DNA from: an uncultured Alphaproteobacteria bacterium
GTDB lineage: Bacteria > Pseudomonadota > Alphaproteobacteria > HIMB59 > GCA-002718135
DNA: 58,992 bases
Assembly (NCBI GenBank): GCA_902560725.1
Contig: CACEMR010000009.1
Span: 1 to 58,992 of the forward strand
Reading direction: 5' to 3'
Below are positions 8,327 to 17,852 of the stretch, one piece after another. Positions within the stretch are counted from its first letter, which is position 1. Every line of letters begins with the position of its first letter. The position numbers and the translations under genes were made by a program. The notes under the pieces were generated by a model. It did not search any database, was not told the DNA's origin, and worked only from the letters and a program-made list of their open reading frames with translations.

Positions 8327-9666
8327 TAAAATATATTTTCAGAATATATATTATTTATATTTTGATCCCATTCATGATTAAATTTATTAATTAATATATC
8401 AGCAGGTGATTGTCCGTTTCCTAAATTTTTTTCAAGATCTTTTAAATAAAATGTTTCATTGTATGTTTTATTTTTCCCTAAAATATTACGTTCATCTAAA
8501 CCATTTTTAGATATCTCAAAAAGATTTTGAGCTATATCTAAAATAGTTCCTTCTTTAAATTTTGCTTGCAAACCTTCTTTTGGGACAATTTTATTAATAT
8601 AATTTCTGTCATCTTGTGTCCAACTCTCAAAAATTTCTTCAGCCTTATTGAAAGAATTATCATTATAAAGTAACCCAGTCCAAAATGCAGGTTGAGAACA
8701 AATTATATCCCAAGAACAGGAATCCATTGATCTAATCTCTAAAAATTGTTTTAGTCGAACCTGTGGGAACAGAGTTGATAAATGATTGATCCAATCATTA
8801 ATATTTGGCTGAATATGATTATTACTTAACGATTTTTTTTCAAAAAAATCTCTAAATGTATATTTAGTCATATCTATATATTTATGATCTCTAATAATAA
8901 AATACATTGGAACATCTAATGCATATTCAACATAATGTTCAAAATTAAAATTTTTATCAAAAACAAATGATAACAATCCTGTTCTATTTTTATCAGTATG
9001 ATGCCAAAAGTGAGATCTTAAACTTTTAAATTCTGAAATTTTCTTATTATCAAATGGTGAATTAGCAAAAATTGCAGTTGCTATTCCTTCAAGATTTAAC
9101 ATTAAACGATATTTATTTTTCATATCTTCTTCTGAGAAAAAATCTAAATTAACTTGATTAGTACATGTTCTTTTCATCATGTGATGTCCCAAAGTTCCAA
9201 CAGTTGGCATATAATTTTTCATTATGTTGTATCTTTGTTTTGGCATCCATGGAATCTCATCTAATGTTAAACTTGGTTCAACACCTAAGCCGAGTAAAAT
9301 AAAATTAAATTCTTCTCCTATTTCTTTTAATTCTTTTAAGTGTCTTGTTGTTTCTGTACATGTTTGATGAATATTATTGAGTTGCGCACCTGACAACTCA
9401 ATCTGACCACCAGGCTCTAATGTTATGCTTTCTCCAAATCTTTCTAAAGCTACAATTGTTATTCCTTCATCATCATACTTTGGTAACCATCCATTTTTAA
9501 CAAATCTAAGTAGAATATCTTTAATACCATTATGCATATGATAAGAAACTTGATTATAATTATTTTTGTTAAGAACAAACTTTTCATGTTCAACACCAAT
9601 TTTTAAATTATTCTTATCTTTAATACCCTTATAAAAATATTCTATTAGATCATTCTTTTTTAACAT
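8326..9666 (-). CDS. gshA: Glutamate-cysteine ligase, alphaproteobacterial/plant type
   Basis: 446 residues of the GCS2 family shared by alphaproteobacteria and plants: KIGVEHEKFVL near the N-terminus, LEPGGQIELSGA, the YMPTVGTLGHHMMKRTCTNQ region and FLEIRSMDSC later. It catalyses the first, rate-limiting step of glutathione synthesis, ATP-dependent gamma-glutamylcysteine formation. Upstream mgtE ends 23 bp away on the same strand; a weak 6-bp hairpin (9678-9695) spans that junction but has no T tract, so read-through is likely. Confidence 0.95.
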   Translation of the reverse strand: MLKKNDLIEYFYKGIKDKNNLKIGVEHEKFVLNKNNYNQVSYHMHNGIKDILLRFVKNGWLPKYDDEGITIVALERFGESITLEPGGQIELSGAQLNNIHQTCTETTRHLKELKEIGEEFNFILLGLGVEPSLTLDEIPWMPKQRYNIMKNYMPTVGTLGHHMMKRTCTNQVNLDFFSEEDMKNKYRLMLNLEGIATAIFANSPFDNKKISEFKSLRSHFWHHTDKNRTGLLSFVFDKNFNFEHYVEYALDVPMYFIIRDHKYIDMTKYTFRDFFEKKSLSNNHIQPNINDWINHLSTLFPQVRLKQFLEIRSMDSCSWDIICSQPAFWTGLLYNDNSFNKAEEIFESWTQDDRNYINKIVPKEGLQAKFKEGTILDIAQNLFEISKNGLDERNILGKNKTYNETFYLKDLEKNLGNGQSPADILINKFNHEWDQNINNIYSENIF

Positions 9667-9689
9667 TATATTAACTTATATAGTTCGCG

Positions 9690-11060
9690 CTATATTAAAA
9701 ATAAGGTTGCTAAACCTAAGAAAGACAGAAAACCAAAAACATCGGTAATTGTTGTTAATATTACACCTGAAGCAAGAGCTGGATCAATTTTTAATCTATC
9801 TAAAGTTAAAGGAATGATAATTCCTGCAAACCCGGCAACTATTAAATTTACAACCATTGCTAATCCAATAATAATTCCTAACATCAGATCTTGAAACCAA
9901 TACATAGAAACCAAAGAAATAATTATCGCAAATATAATACCATTTATTCCACCAATAAAAGTTTCCTTAGTTATTATTTTTAGAGCATTAGATGTTGTTA
10001 GTTCTTTTACTGCAAGTGCTCTAACTGCTACTGTTAAAGTTTGAGTACCAGCATTACCTCCCATTGATGCTACAATGGGCATCAATATTGCAAGAGCTAC
10101 AACTTTTTCAATTGAAGCTTCAAAAAACCCAATAACTATCGAAGCAACTACAGCTGTCAATAAATTTACAAGTAACCATGAAAATCTTGATTTTGTTGTA
10201 TCAATTACTGCATTGTATATATCTGTATGGCCTACACCACCTAATTTTAAAATATCCTCTTCTCTTTCTTCCTCAATTACATCAACAACATCATCAACTG
10301 TTATAGAGCCAATTATTTTTTCATTTTTATCAATTACAGCTGCACTAACTAATCCATATTTACTGAATAAATAGGCTACTTCTTCTTGATCAGTATTAAC
10401 ATCTATTAATCTTGTTTCTTTATTTGTTATTGTTTCTAAATCTACATCTCTTTTTGAACCCATTAACCTACCAAGAGGAACGACTCCCATTACTTTATTA
10501 GAATTATTAATTAAAAATATATCGTAAAAATCTTCTGGAAGTTTATTTTTATTACTTCTTAAATAATCAATAGCCTGACCCACATTCCAATTCAGATCTA
10601 AAGCAACAAATTGTCTTTGCATAAGTCTGCCAGCAGAATCTTCTGGATAATTTAAACCCTCCTCAATTAATGTTCTTTCTTCTGCTTCTAAATTTTCTAA
10701 AAATGTATTTTGATCTTCCTTTTCTAAATCTTCAACAAGATCTACAGCATCATCAATATCTAATTCTTTTGCGTTACTTGCTAACTGTTTAATATCCAGA
10801 GTTTCGACTATTTCTTCTCTTAAACTGTCATTTAGATATGTTAATATTTCGGGATCAAATTTATTACTAATAATATTTATTAAACTTAATCTTAAAACTG
10901 GATCTAAATTTTGAATTAAATCAGCTATATCAGCATTGTGCATCTCTTTAAGATAAACAAAAATTTTGTTGTTTTGATAATTTTCAAGATAATTGGTAAT
11001 TAATTCAACTGATTCTTCAGGTGAAAATTTTTTTTTATTTATATTAATATCTTCGTCCAT
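9690..11060 (-). CDS. mgtE: Magnesium transporter MgtE
   Basis: 456 residues when started at the ATG 11058-11060 (MDEDININ). The frame stays open 39 bp further upstream, but that extension is translated tRNA-Leu sequence and is rejected. Order: MgtE N domain (about 10-120, helical repeats with LVEDLEKEDQ), two CBS domains (about 130-250), then a five-helix membrane domain with PIVASMGGNAGTQTL and a C-terminal DVFGF segment. MgtE is a Mg2+-gated channel of the inner membrane; magnesium sensed by the N and CBS domains closes the pore. It starts only 9 bp after the tRNA-Leu CCA end and appears co-transcribed with it. Confidence 0.95.
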   Translation of the reverse strand: MDEDININKKKFSPEESVELITNYLENYQNNKIFVYLKEMHNADIADLIQNLDPVLRLSLINIISNKFDPEILTYLNDSLREEIVETLDIKQLASNAKELDIDDAVDLVEDLEKEDQNTFLENLEAEERTLIEEGLNYPEDSAGRLMQRQFVALDLNWNVGQAIDYLRSNKNKLPEDFYDIFLINNSNKVMGVVPLGRLMGSKRDVDLETITNKETRLIDVNTDQEEVAYLFSKYGLVSAAVIDKNEKIIGSITVDDVVDVIEEEREEDILKLGGVGHTDIYNAVIDTTKSRFSWLLVNLLTAVVASIVIGFFEASIEKVVALAILMPIVASMGGNAGTQTLTVAVRALAVKELTTSNALKIITKETFIGGINGIIFAIIISLVSMYWFQDLMLGIIIGLAMVVNLIVAGFAGIIIPLTLDRLKIDPALASGVILTTITDVFGFLSFLGLATLFLI

Positions 11061-11069
11061 ATTTATTTT

Positions 11070-11156
11070 TGGTGCGGCTGAGAAGACTTGAACTTCCACA
11101 GGATAAATCCCACAGCGACCTCAACGCTGCGCGTATACCAATTCCGCCACAGCCGC
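11070..11156 (-). tRNA. tRNA-Leu(GAG)
   Basis: 87 nt including an encoded CCA (11070-11072). The acceptor stem GCGGCTG pairs fully with CAGCCGC. The anticodon stem CAGCG/CGCTG encloses TTGAGGT, giving anticodon GAG (Leu, CUC/CUU). A long variable arm typical of tRNA-Leu and a normal T arm are present. A promoter is visible just upstream, and mgtE follows after 9 bp. Confidence 0.97.
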
Positions 11157-11170
11157 TTATATAGTAGAAT

Positions 11171-11199
11171 TAAATATCAGATAGGATATTAAGTATCAA
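11171..11199 (-). promoter_or_regulatory. Predicted promoter of tRNA-Leu-mgtE
   Basis: On the minus strand TTGATA (11194-11199) is followed after exactly 17 bp by TATTTA (11171-11176), about 14 bp before the first tRNA base. Spacing and position fit a sigma70-type promoter. Being the only such site before tRNA-Leu, it probably also drives mgtE and the glutathione genes. Confidence 0.6.
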
Positions 11200-11221
11200 C
11201 AAATCAAAATAAAGTTAAAAT

Positions 11222-11869
11222 ATGAACAAAATTGAAATTATAAATTCTAGAGAATTAATAAATTACGAATCAGCAATTGAATTTATGAAGACGAGGATAA
11301 ATAAAATTCATACTAATAATGAAGATGAATTAATTTGGTTTTTGGAGCATAATCACGTTTATACTCAAGGAACTAGTGCTAAAGACGATGAAATCATAAA
11401 GTTAAGTAACACTAATATTATAAAAACTAACAGAGGTGGTAAGACTACATATCATGGACCTGGACAAAGAGTTATTTATTTTTTAATTAATTTAAATAAA
11501 AGAAAAAAAGATATTCGTAAATTTATTAGTATAATTGAAGAATCATTAATAAGTTTTCTTGCTGTTTATAATGTAGAAGCAAAATCATTTAAAGACCGAG
11601 TTGGTATTTGGGTAACTAAATCAAACAATATAAAATTTGAAAAAGAAAAGAAAATTGGCGCTATAGGATTAAGAGTAAGCAAATGGATTACCTACCATGG
11701 ATTAAGTTTTAATATTAATCCAGATATGAAATATTATGATAACATAAATGCATGTGGATTAAAAAATTATAAAAACACATCATTAAAAGAACTTAATGTA
11801 GATATAAATTACAAAGAATTTGATAAAAAATTTAGTCAAATATTTTTGAAAAATTTATTTAAAATTTAA
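11222..11869 (+). CDS. lipB: Lipoyl(octanoyl) transferase LipB
   Basis: 215 residues. It shows RGGKTTYHGPGQ (71-82), the conserved lysine Lys144 just before IGAIGLRVSKW, YHGLSFNINPD, and the nucleophile Cys178 in INACGL. The Lys/Cys spacing of 34 equals that of the E. coli enzyme. It transfers octanoate from acyl carrier protein to the lipoyl domains of 2-oxoacid dehydrogenases and the glycine cleavage H protein. It diverges from tRNA-Leu and converges with rluC, overlapping its 3' end by 15 bp. Confidence 0.96.
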   Translation: MNKIEIINSRELINYESAIEFMKTRINKIHTNNEDELIWFLEHNHVYTQGTSAKDDEIIKLSNTNIIKTNRGGKTTYHGPGQRVIYFLINLNKRKKDIRKFISIIEESLISFLAVYNVEAKSFKDRVGIWVTKSNNIKFEKEKKIGAIGLRVSKWITYHGLSFNINPDMKYYDNINACGLKNYKNTSLKELNVDINYKEFDKKFSQIFLKNLFKI

Positions 11870-12766
11870 TTTTTTTAAATTCAGTTGACTATTTAATTTA
11901 TTTTTCTTTATGAATAAATTAAAATCATCAGGTAATATTGATTTAAATTCATATTCATTCTTATTTATTTTAAATTTTAAATCATATGCGTTTAATTTTA
12001 AATTTTCATTTTTATATCTGGTTTGATGATTATATTTTTTATCTCCAATTATTGGACATCCAAGATTTTTTGAGACTATCCTTAATTGATGAGTTTTACC
12101 TGTCTTTGGTTTAAATAAGATTAATGAGATATTTTTATTATTCTTTAAAACTTTATAATAAGTTTCAGTTTTATCTAATTTATTATCTTTCGTTTTTATA
12201 TTTAATTTCACAATTGACTCTTTCAATCTAGGCTTTCCTTCACAAAGTGCTAGGTATGTTTTATCCACTAATTTAGATTTGAACAAATTTCCAAATATTC
12301 TTGCTGAGTTTAAGCTCTTAGAGATTATTAATAAACCTGCAGTTTCTTTATCTAATCTATGAACTAGCTTATAATTAGGTGAAAGTTTTTTAATTATATC
12401 ATCTATTGATAATAAAATTTTACTACCACCTTGAGTAGAGATTGAAGACCATTTGTTAAGAATAATAAAATCTTGATTTTCAAATATAATTGATTTTTTA
12501 AAAATTTTTAAAATATTAGATGGAATTTGAATATTTTTTTTAAATATAATTTTATTTTTGTATAAATCTTGGTGAAAATTTAAAATTTTCAATTTATCAT
12601 TTTTCTTTATAATATAATTTGCTAGAGTTTTTTTATTGTTAATTAAAATATTTTTTTTTCTTATATTTTTTTCAATAAAACTTTGAGTTAAAAAACTATA
12701 TTTTATTTTTAAATACTTATCTAATCTATAATGAAGATCATCATCAATTATAATAATTTTAATCAA
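11855..12766 (-). CDS. rluC: 23S rRNA pseudouridine synthase, RluC/RluD type
   Basis: 303 residues: an N-terminal S4-like RNA-binding domain (about 10-65) and a pseudouridine synthase domain whose catalytic aspartate is Asp139 in HRLDKETAG. Later blocks FKPKTGKTHQLRI and PIIGDKKY are typical of RluC/RluD. The rRNA target is probably helix 39 or 69 of 23S rRNA; RluC is my preference because of the length, but RluD cannot be excluded. The protein is extremely Lys/Ile/Asn-rich. It overlaps fluC by 4 bp and sits at the tail of the ribosomal alpha operon. Confidence 0.88.
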   Translation of the reverse strand: MIKIIIIDDDLHYRLDKYLKIKYSFLTQSFIEKNIRKKNILINNKKTLANYIIKKNDKLKILNFHQDLYKNKIIFKKNIQIPSNILKIFKKSIIFENQDFIILNKWSSISTQGGSKILLSIDDIIKKLSPNYKLVHRLDKETAGLLIISKSLNSARIFGNLFKSKLVDKTYLALCEGKPRLKESIVKLNIKTKDNKLDKTETYYKVLKNNKNISLILFKPKTGKTHQLRIVSKNLGCPIIGDKKYNHQTRYKNENLKLNAYDLKFKINKNEYEFKSILPDDFNLFIKKNKLNSQLNLKKLNFK

Positions 12767-13131
12767 AACCTGTTTAAATTCATTCCTATATAAGCTGAAA
12801 TAATACAGAAAAATACAGAAGTAAAAATATATAAAACTGATAGGATAATTTTTTTTGATAATAATAAATCTAAAACTTCATAAGAAAATGCAGAAAATGT
12901 AGTAAATGAACCTAAAAAACCAATTATTAAAAAATACCTTATCAAATCCTCAGAAATATTTTTTAAAACACCTAATGAAATTAAGTATCCTATAAAAAAA
13001 GAACCTATAATATTTATTAAAAGTGTTCCATAAAAACTACTAGAAAAAAAAACTTGAAATAAGTTACCTAGAAAAAAACGAGAAAGTGCTCCGATTGCAC
13101 CTCCTGAAGCAACTAATAATATTTGATACAA
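12763..13131 (-). CDS. crcB: Fluoride exporter Fluc/CrcB
   Basis: 122 residues with four hydrophobic helices and the family signatures GGAIGALSRF (10-19), TLLINIIGSFFIGYL and GFLGSFTTFSAFSYE, including the Phe/Thr/Ser pore residues. It forms a dual-topology dimer that lets fluoride leave the cytosol. One gene is present, so it is expected to be a homodimer. It lies 6 bp after rplQ in the same direction, apparently transcribed with ribosomal protein genes; no fluoride riboswitch was seen in that gap. Confidence 0.95.
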   Translation of the reverse strand: MYQILLVASGGAIGALSRFFLGNLFQVFFSSSFYGTLLINIIGSFFIGYLISLGVLKNISEDLIRYFLIIGFLGSFTTFSAFSYEVLDLLLSKKIILSVLYIFTSVFFCIISAYIGMNLNRF

Positions 13132-13137
13132 ATGAAT

Positions 13138-13575
13138 TTATACTTGAGGTTGTTCTTCTATTTCTTCAGATGATTTCTTCTCGATGACAGGTCCACTATC
13201 TTTACCTTTTGCATCTTCATCTCTATCAACAAACTCTATAACTGCCATTGGTGAATTATCACCAAACCTGTTTCCCAATTTAATAACCCTTGTATACCCG
13301 CCACTTCTATCTTTATATCTATCAGCTAATATATCAAATGTTTTTTTTGTCATAGCCTGATCCTGAAGAATTGAAATAGCTTTTCTTCTAGATTGTAAGT
13401 CACCTTTTTTTCCAAGGGTAATAATTTTTTCAACAAATCTTTTTAATTCCTTAGCTTTAGCTAAAGTAGTTGTAATTTGTTCATGTTTTATTAATGCATT
13501 AGATAAATTCATGAACATGGCTTTTCTATGAGAAGTTGTTTTATTTAATTTTTTATTTTTTATATTATGTTTCAT
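13138..13575 (-). CDS. rplQ: 50S ribosomal protein L17
   Basis: 145 residues. [28 protein letters not shown] and [15 protein letters not shown] are classical L17. The C-terminal about 25 residues form an acidic tail ending EEIEEQPQV, longer than in E. coli but common in alphaproteobacteria. It lies 2 bp after rpoA. Confidence 0.98.
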   Translation of the reverse strand: MKHNIKNKKLNKTTSHRKAMFMNLSNALIKHEQITTTLAKAKELKRFVEKIITLGKKGDLQSRRKAISILQDQAMTKKTFDILADRYKDRSGGYTRVIKLGNRFGDNSPMAVIEFVDRDEDAKGKDSGPVIEKKSSEEIEEQPQV

Positions 13576-13577
13576 AT

Positions 13578-14600
13578 TTATTTATTAAAAGGGTCCTCAT
13601 ATTTTTTTGCCAGCTCATCAATATTTTCAGGTGGCCAATCTGGAACAGACATTCCTAAATTAAGTTCCATTTGCTGCAAAACTTCTTTAATTTCATTAAG
13701 AGATTTTCTTCCAAAATTTGGTGTTCTAAGCATTTCTGACTCAGATTTTTGAACTAGATCTCCAATATAAATAATATTATCATTTTTAAGACAGTTAGCT
13801 GATCTAACAGACAGTTCAAGCTCTTCAACTTTCTTTAAAAGATTAGAGTTAAATGAGAGTTTTTCTACTTGAGACTGGTCTGGCATAGTTTCTGGTTCAT
13901 CAAAATTAATGAATGGTTGAAGTTGATCTTGTAAAATTCTGGCTGCTAATGCAATTGCATCATCTGGTGAAATAACTCCGTTTGTTTCAACCTCAAATAT
14001 AAGTTTATCATAATCTGTAACTTGACCAACCCTACTGTTTTCTATTTTATAAGATGCCTTAACAACTGGACTAAACATTGCATCTAATTTAATTTCTCCA
14101 ATTATTTTATTTTCATCTTCTGCTACTTCAGCAGAAACATATCCTTTTCCAGTTTCAACATTTGCTTCAATCTCAACATCTGCATTTGAGTCTAATGTCA
14201 TAATTAACTGGTCAGGGTTCATAATTTCTGTTTCAGAGTCAGTTTCAAAATTTCCTGCTCTTAACTCCCCTGAACCAGAAGATTTTAAATACATTTTTTT
14301 AAGACCAGGAGAATGCACTTTTACTGCAACTGATTTGAGATTTAACAAGATATCTGTAAGATCTTCTTTTACACCTTGAATAGTAGAAAACTCATGAACA
14401 ACACCTTTAATTTTTATTGATGTAATTGCTGCTCCTTGCAATGATGATAATAATATTCTTCTAATTGAATTTCCGAGAGTTAAACCGAAACCTCTTTCAA
14501 GTGGTTCAGCTGTTAGGACTCCAACTTTACCATTGCTCTCCTCAACGTTTACTTCCATTTTGCTTGGTTTTATTAATTCGCTCCAGTTTTTTTGTAACAC
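13578..14600 (-). CDS. rpoA: RNA polymerase alpha subunit
   Basis: 340 residues. The N-terminal assembly domain is recognised by [27 protein letters not shown] and the [11 protein letters not shown] segment. The C-terminal DNA-binding domain (about 255-325) has [16 protein letters not shown] and [14 protein letters not shown]. It nucleates core RNA polymerase with the beta and beta' subunits also encoded here. It lies between rpsK and rplQ as in most bacteria. Confidence 0.98.
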   Translation of the reverse strand: MLQKNWSELIKPSKMEVNVEESNGKVGVLTAEPLERGFGLTLGNSIRRILLSSLQGAAITSIKIKGVVHEFSTIQGVKEDLTDILLNLKSVAVKVHSPGLKKMYLKSSGSGELRAGNFETDSETEIMNPDQLIMTLDSNADVEIEANVETGKGYVSAEVAEDENKIIGEIKLDAMFSPVVKASYKIENSRVGQVTDYDKLIFEVETNGVISPDDAIALAARILQDQLQPFINFDEPETMPDQSQVEKLSFNSNLLKKVEELELSVRSANCLKNDNIIYIGDLVQKSESEMLRTPNFGRKSLNEIKEVLQQMELNLGMSVPDWPPENIDELAKKYEDPFNK

Positions 14601-14616
14601 TTGATTACTCCTTTAA

Positions 14617-14997
14617 TTAAACTCTTCTTCTTTTTCTAGGTCTACATCCGTTATGTGGAATTGGTGTTACATCTTTAATAGATGTTATTACATAACCTAT
14701 AGACTGTAGAGATCTCAATGCTGACTCTCGACCCGATCCAGGACCTGAGACTTCAACTTTTAGTGATTTAACTCCATATTCTTTCGCTTTGTTTCCTACA
14801 TCTTCAGCAGCAATTTGTGCGGCATAAGGTGTTGACTTTCTTGAACCCTTAAAGCCTTTATGACCAGCTGAAGACCAAGCAAGAGCATTTCCTTTATCAT
14901 CAGAAATGGTGATAATGGTGTTATTAAAAGATGAAACTATATGAGCAACACCAGATGAAACTTTTTTCTTAATTTTGTTTTTCTTTTTTTCGGCCAT
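14617..14997 (-). CDS. rpsK: 30S ribosomal protein S11
   Basis: 126 residues with [29 protein letters not shown] and the invariant C-terminus [13 protein letters not shown]. Platform protein of the small subunit. It starts one base after the rpsM stop. Confidence 0.98.
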   Translation of the reverse strand: MAEKKKNKIKKKVSSGVAHIVSSFNNTIITISDDKGNALAWSSAGHKGFKGSRKSTPYAAQIAAEDVGNKAKEYGVKSLKVEVSGPGSGRESALRSLQSIGYVITSIKDVTPIPHNGCRPRKRRRV

Positions 14998-14998
14998 T

Positions 14999-15379
14999 TT
15001 AACCTTTGGTTACCTTTTTCTTTCCTGCTATTGCTACAGCTTTACCTTTTCTTGTTCTTGCATTTGTATGAGTTCTTTGACCTCTTACTGGTAATTTTTT
15101 TCTATGTCTCAAACCTCTATAACAACCTAGATCATTTAATCTTTTAATATCCATAGATATTTTTCTTCTAAGATCTCCTTCAACAGAATGATTATTATCA
15201 ATTAGGTCCCTTATTTTATTTAACTCATCATCATTCAATTCACTGACTCTTTTAGATACATCTATAGAAGCTTCTTCACATATATTTGAGGCCATTTTTT
15301 TTCCAATACCAAATATATAAGTCAATGCTATGTGAACCTTTTTATTTGTAGGTATGTTAACTCCTGATATTCTAGCCAT
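14999..15379 (-). CDS. rpsM: 30S ribosomal protein S13
   Basis: 126 residues from the ATG at 15377-15379 ([10 protein letters not shown], the canonical start). The frame extends two codons upstream to a TTG, which I reject. [14 protein letters not shown] and [25 protein letters not shown] are diagnostic. It is the first gene after a gap of about 90 bp behind adk that carries a likely promoter. Confidence 0.97.
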   Translation of the reverse strand: MARISGVNIPTNKKVHIALTYIFGIGKKMASNICEEASIDVSKRVSELNDDELNKIRDLIDNNHSVEGDLRRKISMDIKRLNDLGCYRGLRHRKKLPVRGQRTHTNARTRKGKAVAIAGKKKVTKG

Positions 15380-15408
15380 ATTCAATGATTTTCGAAAATA
15401 AATGAGGG

Positions 15409-15439
15409 TGAATACATGATATAAGAGGCCTTAGTCAAG
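15409..15439 (-). promoter_or_regulatory. Predicted promoter upstream of rpsM (alpha operon)
   Basis: The minus strand has CTTGACT (15433-15439), the alphaproteobacterial -35 form. It is followed at 18 bp by TATTCA (15409-15414) as a weak -10. The adk-rpsM gap is one of the few non-coding stretches in the ribosomal super-cluster. The -35 is strong, the -10 poor. Confidence 0.4.
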
Positions 15440-15470
15440 TAGAGATATTGGATATATTGGCTGAAATTCA

Positions 15471-16037
15471 TTATTTTTCTAGTATTTTGATGATTTCTGA
15501 AGTTATTTCTTGAATTTGATTACGCCCATTAATTTCATAAAAGATTGAAGAATTATTGTGTTTGTATTCTTCTGATACCGGCTTGGTTTCTTCCGTATAT
15601 TTAGAGTATCTTGTTTCTAATGCATCTATATTATCATCATCTCTATCTTCTTCTTGTGATCTTTTAAGTATTCTATCTTTTAATACATCAAAGCTAATAT
15701 CGATATTAAATATAAAATCTAAACTACTGCGGGATTGCTCAAGATAGTTATTTAAAAAATTTGATTGATCTAAAGTTCTTGGATAACCATCTAAAATAAA
15801 ACCATCATTGCAATCATTTAATTTTTCATTAACAATTTTATTTAGAATTTCATCAGAAACTAACCCACCACTTGACATAATTTCTTTCAACTTTTTAGAA
15901 AGATCGTCTTCTTGCAAAATTCTAGTTCTTAATATATCTCCCGTAGATAAATGTGGAACATTAAGATGATTTGAAATTATTTTTGCCTGAGTTCCTTTTC
16001 CAGCACCAGGTGGGCCAAAAAATATTATATTATTCAA
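15471..16037 (-). CDS. adk: Adenylate kinase, short-LID form
   Basis: 188 residues. The P-loop GPPGAGKGT is at 8-16, the AMP-binding segment STGDILR follows near 32-38 and DGYPRTLDQ near 83-91. The chain is about 25 residues shorter than E. coli Adk because the LID insertion is reduced and there is no zinc Cys cluster, as in many alphaproteobacteria. It interconverts ATP+AMP and 2 ADP. It starts one base after secY and is in the usual spc-operon place. Confidence 0.97.
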   Translation of the reverse strand: MNNIIFFGPPGAGKGTQAKIISNHLNVPHLSTGDILRTRILQEDDLSKKLKEIMSSGGLVSDEILNKIVNEKLNDCNDGFILDGYPRTLDQSNFLNNYLEQSRSSLDFIFNIDISFDVLKDRILKRSQEEDRDDDNIDALETRYSKYTEETKPVSEEYKHNNSSIFYEINGRNQIQEITSEIIKILEK

Positions 16038-16038
16038 T

Positions 16039-17379
16039 TTATCTTCTGCCTTTTAATTTAGTTTTTTTAAGAAGATTTTCATATTGGTGTTGAAATAAGT
16101 GCGATTGTACTTGAGTAATAAAATCAATCATTACTACAACTACGATTAGTAATGCAGTTCCACCCAAATAAAATGGGATTGATGTTCTTGATAATAAAAA
16201 TTCTGGAAGCAGTGCAACAAAAGCAAGGTATATTGTTCCAATCGTAGTAATTCTTGTTAATACAAACTCTATATAGTTTGCAGTATTCTCTCCTGGACGT
16301 ATTCCTGGAATAAATCCTCCATACTTTCTTAAATTTTCAGCCTGCTCATCAGGGTTAAAAACTATACCTGTATAAAAAAATGCAAAAAATATAATCATGG
16401 CAGCATAAAATAACAAGTAAAGAGGTTGTCCTCTACCTAGATAACTTGATATTAAAATAAATATTTCACTCGATGACCCAGCACCGAAGCCTGACATTGT
16501 ATTTGGCAATAAAAGAATTGATGAAGCAAATATAACTGGAATTACACCTGCTGTATTTATTTTTAGAGGTAAATGAGAACTTTGTCCCCCATATATCTTA
16601 TTTCCAACCTGTCTCTTAGGATATTGAACTGGGAGTCTTCTTTGACCTTTTTCAACAAAAACAATAAAAATAATTAATAAAAGTATTAATATTAAAATAC
16701 CAAGTATGAAAGCAACACTAAGTTCACCAGTTCTTCCTAATTGAAGTGTGCTTACAAAAGCACTAGGAAGATTTGCAATAATACCTGCAGTTATAATGAG
16801 AGAAATACCATTACCTACACCTCTGGAGCTTATTTGTTCTCCAAGCCACATTAAAAAAATTGTTCCTCCCACCAAAGTAATTACAGTGGTTAATCTAAAA
16901 AAAATTCCAGGTTCAAATACTATGTTTCCATAGACAGTCTGCATTGACTCTAATCCAATTGAAACACCATATCCTTGAAGAGCTGCAATCAAAACAGTTA
17001 GATATCTTGAATATTGTAAAATTTGCCTTCTACCTTTAGTTCCTTGTTCTTTTAATGATTTTAAATATGGTACAGCTGATTGCATAAGTGTCATTATTAT
17101 TGAAGCTGAGATGTAAGGCATAACTCCAAGTGCAAATATTCCCATTCGTCCAAGAGCCCCTCCTGAAAATGTATCGAATATTCCCAATATTCCTGAAGAC
17201 TGCTGTTCAAAAAATTGTTGAAGAGCAATAGGATTTATACCAGGTATCGGTAAAAATGTTCCTAACCTAAATACAATTAAAGCTCCTAAAGTGAAAAACA
17301 ATCTTTGTCTTAATTCTGTAGCTTTTCCAAGTGCACCAAAGTTCAAGTTATTTGCTAATCTATCTGCTGCAGTAGCCAT
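16039..17379 (-). CDS. secY: Preprotein translocase subunit SecY
   Basis: 446 residues with about ten transmembrane helices. Landmarks are FRLGTFLPIPGINP (helix 1 and plug side), PYISASIIMTLM, YFYTGIVFNPDEQAENLRKYGGFIPGIRPGENT (cytoplasmic loop) and the lysine-rich C-terminus. It forms the channel of the Sec translocon with SecE, encoded at 40240-40455. It lies one base after rplO. Confidence 0.98.
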   Translation of the reverse strand: MATAADRLANNLNFGALGKATELRQRLFFTLGALIVFRLGTFLPIPGINPIALQQFFEQQSSGILGIFDTFSGGALGRMGIFALGVMPYISASIIMTLMQSAVPYLKSLKEQGTKGRRQILQYSRYLTVLIAALQGYGVSIGLESMQTVYGNIVFEPGIFFRLTTVITLVGGTIFLMWLGEQISSRGVGNGISLIITAGIIANLPSAFVSTLQLGRTGELSVAFILGILILILLLIIFIVFVEKGQRRLPVQYPKRQVGNKIYGGQSSHLPLKINTAGVIPVIFASSILLLPNTMSGFGAGSSSEIFILISSYLGRGQPLYLLFYAAMIIFFAFFYTGIVFNPDEQAENLRKYGGFIPGIRPGENTANYIEFVLTRITTIGTIYLAFVALLPEFLLSRTSIPFYLGGTALLIVVVVMIDFITQVQSHLFQHQYENLLKKTKLKGRR

Positions 17380-17380
17380 A

Positions 17381-17839
17381 TTATTTATTAGTTAAACTAA
17401 CCTTTCCACCTAGTTTTTCAATAATTTCAATAGCTTTTTTTGAAGCAAAAGAAATTTCGATATTTATTGGCTTATCTATTTTTCCTACATTTAAAAGTTT
17501 TAATTTTCCTTTTGATTTATTAAAAATTTTCTTTTCAAAAAGTTCTTTTTCAGTAACCTGATCTGAATTAAGATTATATTTGTTTATAACTAAATTCAGC
17601 TTATCAAAACTAATTGATTGAACCTTTAATTTAAAGATATTTTTAAAGCCTCTTTTGGGCAATCTTCTATACAGTGGCATTTGACCACCTTCAAAACCAT
17701 TAATAGATACACCTGATCTTGATTTTTGACCTTTAACACCTCTTCCTGAAGTTTTACCTAAACCAGAGCCAGATCCTCTACCAACTCTTTTTCTTTTCTT
17801 GAAAGATGTTTTAGATGGTTTTAATTGATTTATTTTCAT
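17381..17839 (-). CDS. rplO: 50S ribosomal protein L15
   Basis: 152 residues: [22 protein letters not shown] at the N-terminus and GGKVSL at the end are diagnostic. Only 13 bp separate it from rpsE; the rpmD gene (L30) normally found between them is missing. Confidence 0.97.
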   Translation of the reverse strand: MKINQLKPSKTSFKKRKRVGRGSGSGLGKTSGRGVKGQKSRSGVSINGFEGGQMPLYRRLPKRGFKNIFKLKVQSISFDKLNLVINKYNLNSDQVTEKELFEKKIFNKSKGKLKLLNVGKIDKPINIEISFASKKAIEIIEKLGGKVSLTNK

Positions 17840-17852
17840 ATTTAAAATCTTT

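Noticed and set aside
9678-9695. Hairpin ATATAG/CTATAT at the mgtE-gshA junction as a terminator
   Set aside because: Only six A/T-rich pairs, no T tract, and it overlaps the mgtE stop; chance in AT-rich DNA is likely.
11061-11099. In-frame extension of mgtE giving an N-terminus MEVQVFSAAPK
   Set aside because: These codons are translated tRNA-Leu sequence plus its 9-bp spacer; the ATG at 11058-11060 begins the recognisable MgtE N domain.
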